From Antilocapra americana (Eukaryota; Chordata; Mammalia; Artiodactyla; Antilocapridae), in contig ML662442.1 in NCBI GenBank assembly GCA_007570785.1, positions 35,971,818 through 36,035,817 on the forward strand: a stretch of DNA of 64,000 nucleotides, written 5' to 3'. A model generated the notes under the pieces. That model made no database searches, was not told the DNA's origin, and saw only the letters and a program-made list of their open reading frames with translations. Each line of letters starts with the position of its first letter. Position 1 is the first letter of the stretch. Both the position numbers and the translations under genes were made by a program. Below, in pieces: positions 40,291 to 52,951 of this stretch.

Positions 40291-40364
40291 AAGATAGAAT
40301 ACACAGTGACTGTGTTGTATAGATGTTTTACTTCTCCTTAGGCTGCTAAGGCAGCCTGTTGAGG

Positions 40365-40575
40365 CTGTGGAAGCTGTGACCGGCAGTCAGGAAGTCTGAG
40401 TTTGAACTAGCTGTCTCTTACAAAGTTGGTGTGTCCGCAGGCAAATCAGTTAACCTTTCTGAGCCTCATTTTTTAGCATCTGTAAAATGGAGATAATAAA
40501 AATAATTACCTCACATAATTAGTGTGAGAATTAAATGGGCTCCTCTATAAAAGCTGTTGGAAGGTTGTGAAATAT
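40365..40575 (+). mobile_element. MIR SINE
   Basis: 'ggcaaatcagttaacctttc', 'tgagcctcattttttagcat', 'ctgtaaaatggagataataa' and 'gtgagaattaaatgggctcc' follow the MIR consensus order. Confidence 0.82.
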
Positions 40576-41033
40576 AAACCATTCTTGTAACCTGAACTTT
40601 TTGTGTGTGATGTACATTTGCCTTGAAAGGGGTCTTTATTTTCTTACCTAAAAATTCTTTTTAAGGAAAAAGCTTATAAGGAATAGTAAAGAATAATTAT
40701 TCTTGTAAGAAAAATAATATATTTCATTATTTTACAGCGAATTCTATTGATCTGGGCAGGTGCCATTTGGTTTATCTGCATGCCCAAGGGCCCCTCTGCA
40801 CACAGCTGGAAGCTGGTGGTCTACTCACCAGCCTCTCCAGCAGAATTTTGTTTTTTCTCAGATTTGCCTTCTCTGTTGAGAACTGTCCCTACCTCCGTTA
40901 TATTTGATCTTGTCAAGTCTGCACATCTGGTGGACATTCTCAGCAGTGTTACTGATGGTTGTGCATGCGTGTGTGTGCATGCACACCCACATGCATGTGC
41001 AAACATACGTTCCAAAGTGGGCAGGGACTGTAT

Positions 41034-41262
41034 TGGTTAAGAGTATGACCCATGAAATCAAGATATCCTGATGTGAGTATTAGCATCACTGCTAATGAGC
41101 TGTGAGGCCTTGGATGAGTTACTTAACCTCTCTGAGCCTTCATTTCCTCCTCTAAAAACAGAGATGATAGTAGTTATCTACATCAGAGAATTGTTGTATG
41201 CTTCCCTGAGAACATACAGAAAACACTTAGCACAAAGCAGATGCTGAGCTGACAGTTGTATA
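41034..41262 (+). mobile_element. MIR SINE
   Basis: 'tggttaagagtatgacccat', 'gctgtgaggccttggatgag', 'ttacttaacctctctgagcc' and 'aacacttagcacaaagcaga' follow the MIR order; almost full length. Confidence 0.82.
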
Positions 41263-42488
41263 ATTTTAGTCTAGTAGTAGCAACATCAACATAGTAACAT
41301 CACTACTGTTGATCCACTGGGGTGTTAATAGCGTTCTTTCTCCCTTTCTCCCTTCCCACCCAGTCTCTCTCTTTCACACACACACAGACACACACACCTC
41401 TTGGTCTTTCCCTATCCCCTCCATCAGGGTCTCCTGGAAAAAAGACCTGCCTATTTAACCCTTTCTTCTCCTGACTTAAATCATCACAAAGATGGGAACT
41501 TAGAGTTGCTCTGTGTTTTAGGTTTATTTGGGGCTTGGGGGTTTTCTGGGGGTTTTTTCAGGTCTAAGTTAATGACAGGATCATTGCTGAGAAAGCAAAT
41601 GTCAAAGACCCATTTAATCTTTGGAATGTATGGAAACAGGCACATTTAGGACTTTGTGTAAAACCTGCTATAGGTTTAGGTCTATGTATTAAATAGAAGA
41701 AAAATATGTCTGTTCAAATGAGGGTTTAGGTTGAATAGATTATTATCCGGAGGAAAATTCCCATATAAATTAGACTACAAAGAATTCATAATTGTTGCAG
41801 TTTTCATGTTAATTATTTCATGTTAAAAAATTGTTGCTGCATAAATTAACACATTCTTTCATGGAGAACATATTTTAGAAAGATTTGTTACTTTAATAAC
41901 TCTTTGTGTATTAGAAATCCCAGATGCCTGTACTAATTAAATATAATCAGATTTTGGATTCAAAAAGCACAGTAGCCATTTAACACAAACAAGCAGGCAG
42001 CTAGGTTGACAAACACAGTCAGGAAGAAGCAGATCCCTGTTTCCTTCAGATTTTGTATTTCACCATTCAGAACTGTGAATTCAATTCCTGTCCTTCCTTT
42101 GTACTGCCACGACTGGGGATTATCAGACTCAGAACGCCAGCTTTCCAGCTCAAGGGCTCCTGCAGAATTATTAATCAGCCTCTTCTGAGGCCCCTGTAAT
42201 CCGGTGGCAGATCAAGGCTGATCTCGCCGCGAGATGCCCTCCCTGCTCCCGCCAGCACATGCGTTTCTTGTTCTCTGTCAACAACAGCTTTGCCATTCCC
42301 ACACAGTGCGCTGTGACCTGAACAGCAAATGTCAGGGGAGGAGGGGAGGGGGAAACCCTTTTAATTATTGAATTTAATCTAATTCTTCCCATGCTAGAGA
42401 AGCAAATCATCCTGTGACAAAAAGCAAACCCTTTCCAGCTCAGCTATTGTTTTAAGCACGGAGCGGGAAGCTCATTTGTTAGAACTGA

Positions 42489-42892
42489 CCGTGCCGCCGG
42501 GCCTCGGTCAGGGTCGCCGGTCCCGGGGGTGTCTGCTGAGAGCCCAAGGCTCTCCCCGCAGAACTCCCTGCCCTCGGCCAGGCCCTCCCAGCCCTCCTTC
42601 CTGCTGTTGCTGAGAGCGCTGCGGGCTGGAGCCCAACCTGGTTCCAATCAAGCCTCCCAGATCCGAGTTTGGTGCACTTCCGTCACAGGCAGAGAGCGCC
42701 TTCATTTGTATTCCGCCCCCGGCCACCGGGCTTCCAGCGGCTTTTCCGAGAGGGGCGCTTTGTTTATCTGCACAGCCACCACGGAGCCCCGGGGCCGGGT
42801 TCAGCGCAGGGGGGAGCGGTCAGGCTGCCCGAGAGAGGCTGATGGGTGGGGCAGACCGTGTTTTCCTCGGAGAAGGGGCGCGGAGCAAGCCA
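42489..42892. promoter_or_regulatory. Intragenic CpG-island-like block in FYN intron 10
   Basis: Over about 400 bp I count roughly 30 CpG dinucleotides in GC-rich sequence, whereas the surrounding introns have very few. By hand estimate the observed/expected ratio is around 0.7, high enough for a small CpG island. No repeat is recognised in it, so it is not a CpG-rich transposon. It could be an internal promoter, an enhancer or an unannotated first exon. An open frame crosses it (42529-42900), but its product resembles nothing I know and its composition is as expected by chance in GC-rich DNA. Confidence 0.55.
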
Positions 42893-43144
42893 AAGACTAA
42901 AAGGAAAGGAAAACTCACCCCTGCCTCCCCCACTGTCTCTTTTAAAATTAAAACTGTTTGCTGGGAGGACATGGATTCATTCCTTCCATCCCCAGAGCCT
43001 GGTTGCTCCCTGACTCTGCACCTGGGGGGGCAGAAGGGAGGGGACAGATGGGCCTGCTGTAAGCCTCCGTCACGGAGAGCCCAGCTTGTCTGAATATCTC
43101 CTCTTCTCTCTGCACTGGGCGGTCACGTTTTGTATTCCATATGG

Positions 43145-43174
43145 GTCTCTCTCTCTCTCTGTCTCTCTCTCTCC
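43145..43174. repeat. (TC)n microsatellite, imperfect
   Basis: TC units interrupted by one TG, about 30 bp. Confidence 0.85.
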
Positions 43175-44124
43175 TTTGTGCTGTCTTGAGCAGAGCAATT
43201 TGGCAGTTGTTTCTGAATGGTCAGAGCAAGTCCTTGGTTTGTGCACCCACGTTCCTTAGTAATCGTCAAGAAGGAAGCAGATGGTCACCCTCTGTGATTT
43301 TAAAGTGTGTAAATAGGAACTACAGACTGCCATCAAACATCAAGAATGTCACTTGGCTTCCTTGTCTTGCTTTGCTGACAGAGGAACTCCTGCATTTGCA
43401 TCCTCCTGATAATCAGGGACAGACAGTACATGTAAAAGCTGTCCCATGTTTTGGAGGAGGGTGCACAGCAGCACGGGGCTGGTCTCCCCAAAGGCTCAGG
43501 CAGGGGCTGGGGGAGTGGTGTAAAAAAGCACCCCAAAGGGGTTAGTGTCTTCTATACATCCTCTCTTTCTTCTGTTTCTTCCTGACTCCCAACCAGACCC
43601 TTGGTATGACCACCAGCCGTTTCTGAGCAGTATCTCCAACCCCAGTGTCCCTTGCCGCCTAGCAGGCTTTGTGACACGATGTCAGACTGACCCAGGCCCA
43701 CTGTCCCTGCTAGGGGTGACCAAATTCTTGAGATGACTTGTGTTGAGCTCAGTTTCAGACGTGTGTTTTGACTTCAGTTTGAATCCTCACCACCCTGAAC
43801 GGCAGCATACAGTTGCTTCCAGAGCACTACACACAGCTTTCTTGCCCTTTGTTCTGGAGAAAAGACCACAGATACAGTGTCCATCATACCCAGAGTGTGA
43901 ATCAGAGATTTAGTTCTACCTTTGCCTTCCTTGTAGTTCTTGGAAAGTTGGAAGGATCATTGGAGTTACTCAACATTCTAGTGTTCTAGAACAGCAAGCA
44001 GGGGCCCTCCTTTCTTCAGTTCCACCCAACATAATCACTTCCACAAGTCCCAACCATCCCCCCCACCTCACACACACAGACACACACATACATACACACA
44101 CATTCAGCACTTGAGGCAAGTCTT

Positions 44125-44238
44125 TTTTGGGGCCATGCTGGTAGCATGCAGGATCTTCGTTCCCCAACCAGGGATTGAACCTGTGCCCCCTGCAGTGGAA
44201 GTACAGAGTCTTAACCCCTGGAACACCAGGGAAGTCCC
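44125..44238 (-). mobile_element. CHR-type tRNA-derived SINE with target-site duplication
   Basis: Reverse-complement CHR: 'tttggggccatgctggtagc', 'ttccccaaccagggattgaa', 'ggaacaccagggaagtccc'. The flanks aggcaagtctt (44114-44124) and aggcaaagtctt (44239-44250) are a target-site duplication with one inserted base. Confidence 0.88.
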
Positions 44239-46049
44239 AGGCAAAGTCTTCCTGATGAATCTTAGATCTCCCTGAGAGCACAGGGACCAGACACCCATGA
44301 TTTCAGGAGATGCCGATTAATTTCATTCTTTGCTTTTGTGTTGCCAGTGAGAGTTATCCTGGATTGTCATTGGTCATCAACAGGAAGGTGATGGGGGAAG
44401 GCAAGTGTCCTTCCCTCCCTTTCTGACTCCCCTATAGGTTTGTAGAAAAAACGTCACTGCCTCCTTTCTGTTCTCCATGTAAGGTGCTTCCACCCTTCCA
44501 CAGTTCACTTGCCTTCCCATCCTTCCTCACCTGCAAGACACCAGGACTGGCGCCTTGCCTCCAGCCTCATCCACCATCCTCCCAGGTGGCTGAGCTTGCT
44601 CAGTGTCCTCTAATTGTCCTGATCAGGCTTTTAAAACACGCTGATGGATATTCTACTCCTTCTTGTCTAGTCCTTGGCCTGGGGCTCCTCTTGGAACTTT
44701 AAAGGTCCATGCCTCTCAGCATGAATATTCCTTCCTGGAGTTCAGTGCCTGGCTAAGCAGCTCTGTGTTTACAGCATGTTCAGGCCCTGCCTCCGGTCCT
44801 GGGTTCCTGTCTTCCTCCGACAAACTTGGTCCTCCTCCACCCACAACCTGGGGAGGATGGCACTCCCCCCTTCTCACCACCTCCTTCCTTCTCTAACGCC
44901 CCACTGACCTTTACGAATTTCAAATAGAATAGCATCTCAGCCCACTGTACCATTTACTTTTCCTTTATGTTTTTTACACATGGTGCTAAAAACCTTATGA
45001 ACCTAAAGTAGAAATTACAACGGAATGTGTCACCAGGAATAACTAGAAAACACACAGTTGTATTACTCCAGACACGTTTGAGAAATTTTGAAGTCATTCC
45101 TATGGCCTGGTGTGAAAATTCTAAATTTTGCTTTGGCATATTTTATTGGGTTTGAAATCATCATTTTGTTTGAATAACCACAAAGTTTCAGGTCAGATCA
45201 CCTTTGATTTTAACCTCTTTCACAGGATATCCTGTCCAGGTTCCACCTTGTTACCACCACCCCCTGCCAACCATGTAATCAGCTTCCCTAATGGCATAGA
45301 TCATGCTTTCTTTTATTCTCCAGGGTAACTTTAAAGTTGAAGTACTTCACATTATCTAATATTGGATATAATAGTTTACAGAGTTTGCTGCTTTATAACT
45401 AAAGAGGGTTCTGGATGGATCTTTGGTTCAGAAAAACCATGTCTGTTGCTGATACAAATGCCTTTCTTCCTTACAGATGCTTTTAGGGCACCATTTGTAT
45501 TCTCTGGAGGGAGGGTTTAGCTGTTTTTATTCGCCACTGGCTTTGCCTTCTCCACCTAGGCCCAAGTTTTTAGCCAGAGCCTGGTCACCATAAAAATTAA
45601 AAAAAAAGGTGGGACTTGAGAGTCCAGCTCTCCAGTAAGAGCCGGTAATGTGAGCTGGGCCCCACCCAGGCCTGTCCTGGTCCCTGCCTGGAGCTCCAAG
45701 AAGAAAAGAGGGTCCCATCGCAGCATCTCATGTGGTCGCCCTGTGTGTGTCCTCTTTCCCTTGCTCCTGAGCCCTCTTCTGCCTGAAGCCAAAGCCGCAG
45801 TTAGTTCTGGGTTCCCAGTGAGCTCTGTCCCCAGCTGTGTGGAATGTCCTAGGGCAGGAGGTGGCTCCTGCTTGGTTTCCCAGGAGTGCCTCCCGCTGTG
45901 TTGGGCACTCCCCGGAGGCTGAGTGAGTTCTCAGTGATTGACTGCTGAGTGTATGGGCTTTTCTTCATCCTCTTTCCCTCTCATGAAGTTTGGAGAGCTT
46001 TGGCTGGCCTGATGCAACTCAGTGCCTTTGCATTATGATCCAAGGAAGA

Positions 46050-46235
46050 TAATAGCTAGCATTTATTTAGATATTGTGAGGTGCCAGATGCTGTGCTGAA
46101 CCCTTTGCATTATTTGTAATTCTCATCACAGGCTTGTGAGATCCCAGTTTACAGACAAGGAGACTGAAGCTTAGCAGGCTTTTAAATGGTCACCCAGCAA
46201 AACCAGTGTGCACACCCAGGTCTGCCTAACTCTGG
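46050..46235 (-). mobile_element. MIR SINE
   Basis: Reverse-complement MIR: 'atgctgtgctgaaccctttg', 'cagtttacagacaaggagac', 'tgaagcttagcaggc', 'cacccaggtctgcctaactc'. Confidence 0.78.
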
Positions 46236-46809
46236 GGCCCCCTTCCCTAATGACTGCTCTGGGCCTTCCACAAATGACCACTCCAGCCCAGGCCACAACT
46301 GGGCCTCTTTGGGAGAATATTTGCTCCCTGTTTTCTGGCCGACTTTCACACCCTTAGTGCAGGGGACAGACTGGAAAGTGAAACTCTCTAAGGCCTTCAT
46401 TTGAGCATCTGAAATGCCGCCACTGAGGGCCTTACTGCACCAAGATGCGTAAAGTTCTGTAACTGAATCAAGTAAGAACTGTTTCTTTTTAAGATGGAAG
46501 AAAGCAGATTGCCTCGCCTGAAAGAAAGGACCTTCATTCACTTGATCAGGGCCTGGGGGGTTGGGATGAGCCATCCTGACCTAATGAAATTTAGCTGGTC
46601 ATCCTGTTTTCACTTAAAAACCAAGAGCCTTCGGTCAGACTGTCCTGGAGTGCAGTGAGGAGGCTCTTATTCCTGTAACTCTAAGGGTGAAAATAATTAT
46701 TCGTTCCGCAGCTGTATTGTGTCACTGTTTTCTGTCTGGTTTGATTAAATTTGTGTAAAGGAAAAGAATCTCTGTGGCCATCAGAGTGTTGGAGAGATTG
46801 CTAGGTTGA

Positions 46810-47800
46810 CCCTTTAACCAGTTAAAGCATTTATTGAGCAGTTGCTGTTTAACCAGCCGTAGGCAAGGTACTGTGGAGGAAGACCAGCATAAAACATGGG
46901 CTTCAGCCTCAAAGGATTTACATTCTGTTTAAGGAAAGACAAAATAATTAGGAGAGAGACATGTTGGAAACCGAATGTGGCAGTAGTGGTTGAATGTTTG
47001 GGCTCTGGAGCCAGACTCACTTGGTTCAAATCCCAGTTCCACCATTTTTGTGCGTCCTTTGGTGTATCATTTTACCTCTGTTCAGTTTTCTTGTCTGAAG
47101 AACAGGGCTGTAATCAGTATCTGCCTCTTATGGGTAAAGCACTTAGCATGCATGATGCTAGACACTTACCAAGCACTCAGTATATGCTTAGCTGTGGGAG
47201 CTTCTGTCGTCAAGCATTAAACTTGTTTATCACACTGGCTCCAGGAGCATGGGTGAGCTCAGTGAAGGCTGGAGTAGTCACAGGTGATTTGATGAAGGAG
47301 GTGGGGCTTGAGCTGAGCAAGCTTTAGCTAAGCAGATAGGAGAGACAACATTTAGGATATGTTAATGTAGAAGAGGCAAGTTCATGATTACACCAAGTGC
47401 AGTGTACAGGTTACAGGAAAGCAAACTAGATTTAACTATGTGTTTGGTGCAGAAAGAACCAAAGTTGAATAGCTATGTGGGTCCTAGAAAACTGGGTGGG
47501 AGATTTTAACTTAATGCCATAGGGAATCCACTGTGTAGCTGTGGGTGAGGCTAGTGTGGACATTATGAAGCTGAGGCTTAAAATGATTAATTGGAAAGAC
47601 AATGGGCTGAAGGCTGGGCACCATGGCTCAAGGTCTAAACAGAGGGATGAGGACCTAAGTCGAATTTTGGCAGAGAACTTAAACAGGAAAGGGAAAGTTT
47701 GAGAGGCTTGTCAGAGGGAGAAGCAAGAGGCCTTAGTGATGGGTTAGATATTGGGTTTAAGGGGCAGGAGAAGTCCCAGCCGGCTTCCAAGTTTTTTCAC
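46810..47800 (-). mobile_element. L2 LINE remnant with a MIR inserted
   Basis: The start matches the reverse L2 3' end ('catttattgagcagttgctg', 'aaaggatttacattctg'). After the MIR at 46983-47200, L2-like blocks resume ('gatgaaggaggtggggcttg', 'agctgagcaagc', 'cttaatgccatagggaatcc'). Strongly diverged; ends approximate. Confidence 0.5.
46983..47200 (+). mobile_element. MIR SINE
   Basis: 'gtagtggttgaatgtttggg', 'ctctggagccagactcactt', 'ggttcaaatcccagttccac' and 'agcacttagcatgcatgatg' follow the MIR order, starting from the tRNA-like head. Confidence 0.82.
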
Positions 47801-48559
47801 CTTGAAGCCTGGCAGAGTGGGGTCTGACTCCCAGAAAAGGGATAGTAAAAAAAAAAGAGCCTCTGTTTTCTTCCTAGAATATTAAAGTGAGAATCAACTT
47901 TGTAAGCCATCTAGGAAAATTTTCCACCTACAAGAATTTCTTTTATAACATACTGTCTTATTCATAGTAAAATGATTTAATGAAAAATAAATTTAGATTC
48001 ATAGTTGCCGCACTTGAGATAAAGTTGAGACATCCTAGAGGCTTTGTCCCTTAGACATTTGCAAATCGGGAACCAAGGCTTCAGATGAGAGACAAAGTTC
48101 TCCAGTGTTTCCCTCCCTGTTCACACAGAGATGCTGGGCAGGGTTAATACTGAGAGAGGCGTGTTTCCCCAGGGAATGAGCAGAGAGAAGGATCTATAGC
48201 ACTGAGACCTCTGAGACTCTTAGAGGGAAACTGAGGAGGAACCTACATCAGAGACAAGAGAAATGCCTAGAAAGAAAGGAAGAGCATCAGGGAAGAATAA
48301 ACTCAGAAAAGATTGCTCATTTCTCATAGGAATGTTTGAGCTTTATCAAGTGTTGGAGTATGCCAAGTTCTGCTCCTTTGTTCCTGAGACGATTGGTATT
48401 ACTCAAATGTGAAAAGTGCACTAAACCAGCACAAATGTGGCTAGACCCACAAGTTAAGCAAACATGATAACAGAAGTGACAGTAGACACGTCATCAACCC
48501 GATTGTTGATTGCTAATAGACAGCCTTGAAATATCATGATGCTTTTCAAGAGTTTTGAA

Positions 48560-48655
48560 AAGTCAAAGCACTTTTCACGTTCTGGCTCATCTTAGATCAT
48601 TCTCTAGGTAATGATGTGTGACTTATGTGTTTTAAAGACAAGGAGAGGATGGGGG
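48560..48655 (-). mobile_element. Possible MIR SINE fragment
   Basis: Weak reverse MIR similarity: 'aaagcacttttcacgttctg', 'ctcatcttagatcattctct' and 'gttttaaagacaaggag'. Confidence 0.42.
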
Positions 48656-48689
48656 GTGCTCATGGCCCCCAGTGGGTCCCCACCATACT

Positions 48690-48985
48690 AGATGGAATCC
48701 AGAGTCCTTAGTGTAACCTGCATCTGTCCTTATGGCCCATCTTATTCTTCTTTATGGTCCTTGTCGCTGTCTGACACATAAAGGTCCCTGGTTTATTTTA
48801 CGTCCTTCCCGAGCTAACCCGCAAGCCCCCTGAGAGTAGGAGATTGCGTTCACTATGGTCTTCCCAGCACTGCAGATGGTGCCAGGCACATGGGAGACTC
48901 CAGAAGAGAGAGAACAAAACTAGTCCAGCAAGGGTGGGGTCTTTGGGTGTCTTGCAAATAAACTTTGATAACTGAATAAATCCAC
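48690..48985 (+). mobile_element. L2 LINE 3' end
   Basis: Forward L2: 'gaatccagagtccttagtgt', 'ttatggcccatcttattctt', 'gcaagccccctgagagtagg', 'gtgccaggcacatgggagac' and a terminal 'actgaataaat'. Confidence 0.7.
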
Positions 48986-49514
48986 AGCTCTCTCCTTTCT
49001 CTTACTTAAAGCATGGATGGTTATTAACCATATTCTGAAGACTAGTGAGGTTGAATGATTGCTATCCAGTCACCTGCTTCCATCCCAGTCTATTGAAAAA
49101 TTGATTTTTTACTTTCTTTTCCTGTGATCACTCCAAGGCCTCTGGCTACCTTGCCTCTCTGTGGGTCTGACCTCCCAGCTATAGCCCTAGGCCCATCAGA
49201 GAGCCAAATCCAGTATTCCTGCCGTCTCAGACGGCTTTACTCTGACCTAAAGATTTCTGAAAACACTTCATTTGGGACTAAAAATCTGGGTTTTCCAGGT
49301 GTTTTTGTTTCCTTAGCATGTGACAGATGCTTTTCTACTGTAGCTGACAGTTGTGAAACCCTTCAAAGGGCATCCAGATGGTGGTAGACAGTGACATTGG
49401 TCACTGAGGACAAGGCGAGGACTGGCCAGAGAGGGCGGAACTGATTATAAGCCCTATAAGGAACCACGGTCGTTCCACCAGGAAGGGAAGGCCGAACAGG
49501 TTGATCAGTGTCCA

Positions 49515-50085
49515 GTTACTCATTCATTCAGCACCTCCTTAACCAGTGCCTTCTGTAGAGCTGGCACTGGGCTCAGTACTGCACACATGGTACCAGCCCC
49601 CAAGGCCAGTCTCTGTCCATGGAGAGAAATGCACTTTCTGACAATTCCCATGTTCACTGCACTTGAGTCATAATAGCCAAAATGAACCAGACACCCTGGC
49701 AGCACAGAGCTAAGGAAGCTGCCCCAGTCTTTGTGCTCAGGCCAGGGCTCCCGAGCCAGAAACACTCAGGCCAAGAACAAAGGAGGAGTGGGAGTTAGCC
49801 ATGGGCAGGAGTGGGGTGGGACTTGCAGCAAAGGAAACAGCCTGACCCAAGGCCCTGCAGCAGGAAGGATAGTCAGAGGGGCCCTGGGGGAGCAGAGGAG
49901 GGGGAGGCCCAGGGTTATAGGAGGCTGGGGAGTGGGGAGGAGGGGCCAGATTGCACAACTGGAAGGAATTGTAGGGGAGGCCAGTGGCAGGGAGCCAGAG
50001 GACTGGAGTGCAGCCGTGAAGGTGAAGAGGGACGGACACCTTCCCCGGTGTGAGGTCCACTCACTGTGGATGGTGCTAAGGCAGC
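49515..50085 (-). mobile_element. L2 LINE remnant
   Basis: Reverse L2: 'ttactcattcattcagcacc', 'gagctggcactgggctcagt', and later 'acccaaggccctgcagcagg'. It contains a G-rich stretch at 49877-49949. Confidence 0.6.
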
Positions 50086-50144
50086 AGAGCCCAGAGATGA
50101 CTCTGAAGATCTGTGAAGCTCCTTCTCTTAGTAGGCTCCATGCT

Positions 50145-50364
50145 GGGCTCTCCAGGTGGCACTAGTGGTTAAGAACCCACCTGCCAATGCAGGAAACGCA
50201 GGTTCGACCACTGGATTGGGAAGATCCCCTGGAGAAGGGAATGGCTACCCACTCCACTATTCGTGCCAAGAGAATCCATCACAGACAGAGGAGCCTGGTA
50301 GGCTACAGCCCATGGGGTCTCAAAGAGTCAGACACAGCTGAGCAACTAAGCACACAGCACAAAC
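50145..50364 (+). mobile_element. Bov-tA SINE
   Basis: Full-length plus copy: 'gggctctccaggtggcacta', 'ggttcgaccactggattggg', 'acagaggagcctggtaggct' and 'tctcaaagagtcagacacag'. Confidence 0.93.
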
Positions 50365-50369
50365 ATTGA

Positions 50370-52789
50370 ACAAGTACACTGAGAGTTTCCGGGATCCCCA
50401 TAGCCCATGGTATTGATGACACAGATCGTCATACCTGCATCGGCTGCTTGATTTCCTCCAGTGAGGTGCAGAGGAGAGGACATTGTCTTGGTGTCTAATC
50501 CCGGTCACAAAGGAGAATTCCAAGAAGAGTGAATCAGCTAGTTACATGGCAGCACCATGCTCGTTGTGGCATAGATCTCCTGACATTGTCCCCTTTTTAC
50601 TACAAATCCATCCAATTAGAACTTTGGTCTTGGCTTTATGCCTGCCATGATACCTATGAAAAAAATCTGAGGGGGCAGAACTCTATTTTGAAGGAAAAGG
50701 CAGTGTTTACACCCAAGAGGTCCTTCCTCCCAGGCTTCTGAGCTTTCCTAACTTTACCCAAGGAGCAACCCCAGCAGGGTTGTATCCACGGCAACCTTAG
50801 GGGCCCCGTTCTCATAGATGGGGTTTGCAGTGTGCAAACTCAGGGCCGTTTTCAGAGACCCTGCCCAAGCCTGGCGTGAACTCTCCCTGACGTGGAGCTG
50901 AGTCTACACCCTTAGGAGGCAGGAGACCAAACTGAGGAGAAATTGAAGTAGCAAGATGAGTAGGAGAGTGAACATTGATTCATCCTTTTCCATTGAAACC
51001 TCACTTGATCACTAATAGCTTATCTCTGCTTTAATTTAACCTTCTGTCTTCCTTGAAACTGTGAGTTGTCTTTAAAGAAGTCAAGAGCAGCTGCTATTTT
51101 GAGACCAAAACAAAGACAAAGGCATTCTTCATTTTTTTCCCCTCCAACACATATTAGATGTAAATATGTTGCTTATCTTAGAAAGAAAACTAATGCAAAA
51201 TAAATGTAAGTAAGCTCCTACTAGTAAATCAGAGCACATACCTACAAATGGTTTCTTATCAGAGATGCATTACAGCCTTTGTTTCAGCTTCTCTTCTGAA
51301 GGTTTATATAATTCCTGTTGCAGATGATAGAATGAGAAAACAATAAAGCAGACTACCACAACTGACTGATATATTGACATTTGCTTTTTTAAAAAATCTG
51401 AAATTATGAAATCTTCTCTCAGAAAATCCAAAATGACTTTATCCCAATTTTAACTAGTTTACTTTCAGCAACACTCACATCTTGAGCAACATGGAATGAT
51501 TCCAAGAAGGGAAGAAAGGCTTCTTTTGCTTGTCATTTTATTTACAGGATTTGTGTCTGCACAGTGGAGAAAAATGTTCTATTTGCTTCAGAGATGGACA
51601 TAGATTTCCAAGCCATTTGGCCCGAGAGCTGGTTTAAATAGGAATGAATTTAATATACCTTTAATTCTCTGAAATAAGAGAACTCCAGCTGAGGTTTGGT
51701 CCAGGGCAAAGTCAGCTCTCGACACTGAAGAGAATCTATCGCATTAATCCCAGAGGCTCGGAGTCCAAAGCTGCGTGAACAGAATGCTAGAGGGTAGGAA
51801 GTGTGAGAAGAATGCTTTGAAAGAAACTTTAAAAACAGAATGACTGTTCGGAGAATACCAGACCTTGTGTGGAATCATGCAGCACTTAAGCAAAGATATA
51901 AGTAATTATGCTTGAGAAACATAGCTAATTAAAAATAACTCGATGCATAAAAGGGAAGAAAAACTAGAGAATCATTTGTCTACTCTAGTGTTAATATGAG
52001 ATGCCACAGAAAGAAATAGTAGGATTTTTTTTTTTAATTTTATTTCACACGGGCATAGAAGAGATGGAGGGGAAAATTATATTGCCCTAAAATACCAGGG
52101 TAGATTTGCTGAAGATGTTATCATGTACTGTATTTAAAACAAAAGTCTAATTGCTATAATTTATCATACCTCTGGTTATTAAAACCATGCTAATTCAAAG
52201 ATTTTAATCATTTGCCAGTTTACACATAATGGCTTTTCCTAGAAGATACTATGAAAATTTCTGATTTTGTCAGCCTTTGTGTGATTTTTTTTAGGCGTTC
52301 CTAAGTAAAATTAATGTGCTTTAAACATATAATTGTGTTTACATCAGTAATAAAAATTCCTTGTGTTTCCCTTTTAGTCTGTTCAATGAAATATCCGAAA
52401 CTGCTTTATAATTGCTGAGCCTAATGTGTGAGAGCACAGGCTGCTGAATCAATTTTAATTCCCCGTATACACATCTAGCTTTGTAAGGAGCAGGGTGGAC
52501 CCCACCCTTCCTTTTTGCTTGGAGAAAGGATTCTTTTAACGGGAGACATTTGCAAGAAAAGATTTGGCACAAAATTTGCTTCTTGGTCTTGAGAAATCAA
52601 ACTCATAAGATAGTCATTGAGATAAAATCACTGTTTAAAAATTTTAGATAGTACTCTGTCTGGCTCGTAGGAGAAAGACAGGGAGGTAAGCAAGGGATGA
52701 TACAGTGCAGAAGAAAAACATTCCCCAGAATTAAAGGTGGCTACTATCAGGGGAAAGGGTGGAAGGAAAAAGGAGAGTGGAGTGGGGAA
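50370..52789 (+). other. FYN: Repeat-poor AT-rich section of intron 10
   Basis: About 2.4 kb with no transposable element that I recognise. From about 51000 it is AT-rich with several homeodomain-type TAAT cores (for example 51926-51945). Whether it is conserved cannot be seen from one sequence. Confidence 0.5.
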
Positions 52790-52951
52790 GTTGTTGTTTT
52801 GCCAAGTCTGTCCCATTCCTTTGTGACCCCATGGACTGTAGCTCCTCCAGGCTCCTCTGTCCAGTGGGATTTTCCCAGGCAAGAATACTAGAGTGGGTTG
52901 CCATTTCCTTCCCTCTTCCCAACCCAGGGATTGCCACCTGGGAAGCCCTGT
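52790..52951 (-). mobile_element. Bov-tA SINE, internally deleted, with target-site duplication
   Basis: Reverse BovA body ('tgtgaccccatggactgtag', 'caggcaagaatactagagtg') and a shortened tRNA head ('caacccagggattgccacct', 'gggaagccctg'). A perfect 9-bp duplication, agtggggaa, flanks it at 52781-52789 and 52952-52960. Confidence 0.92.

Noticed and set aside
42529..42900. Open frame of 123 codons across the CpG-rich block
   Set aside because: GC-rich DNA has few stop codons. The arginine/glycine/proline-rich product is typical of chance frames in such DNA.
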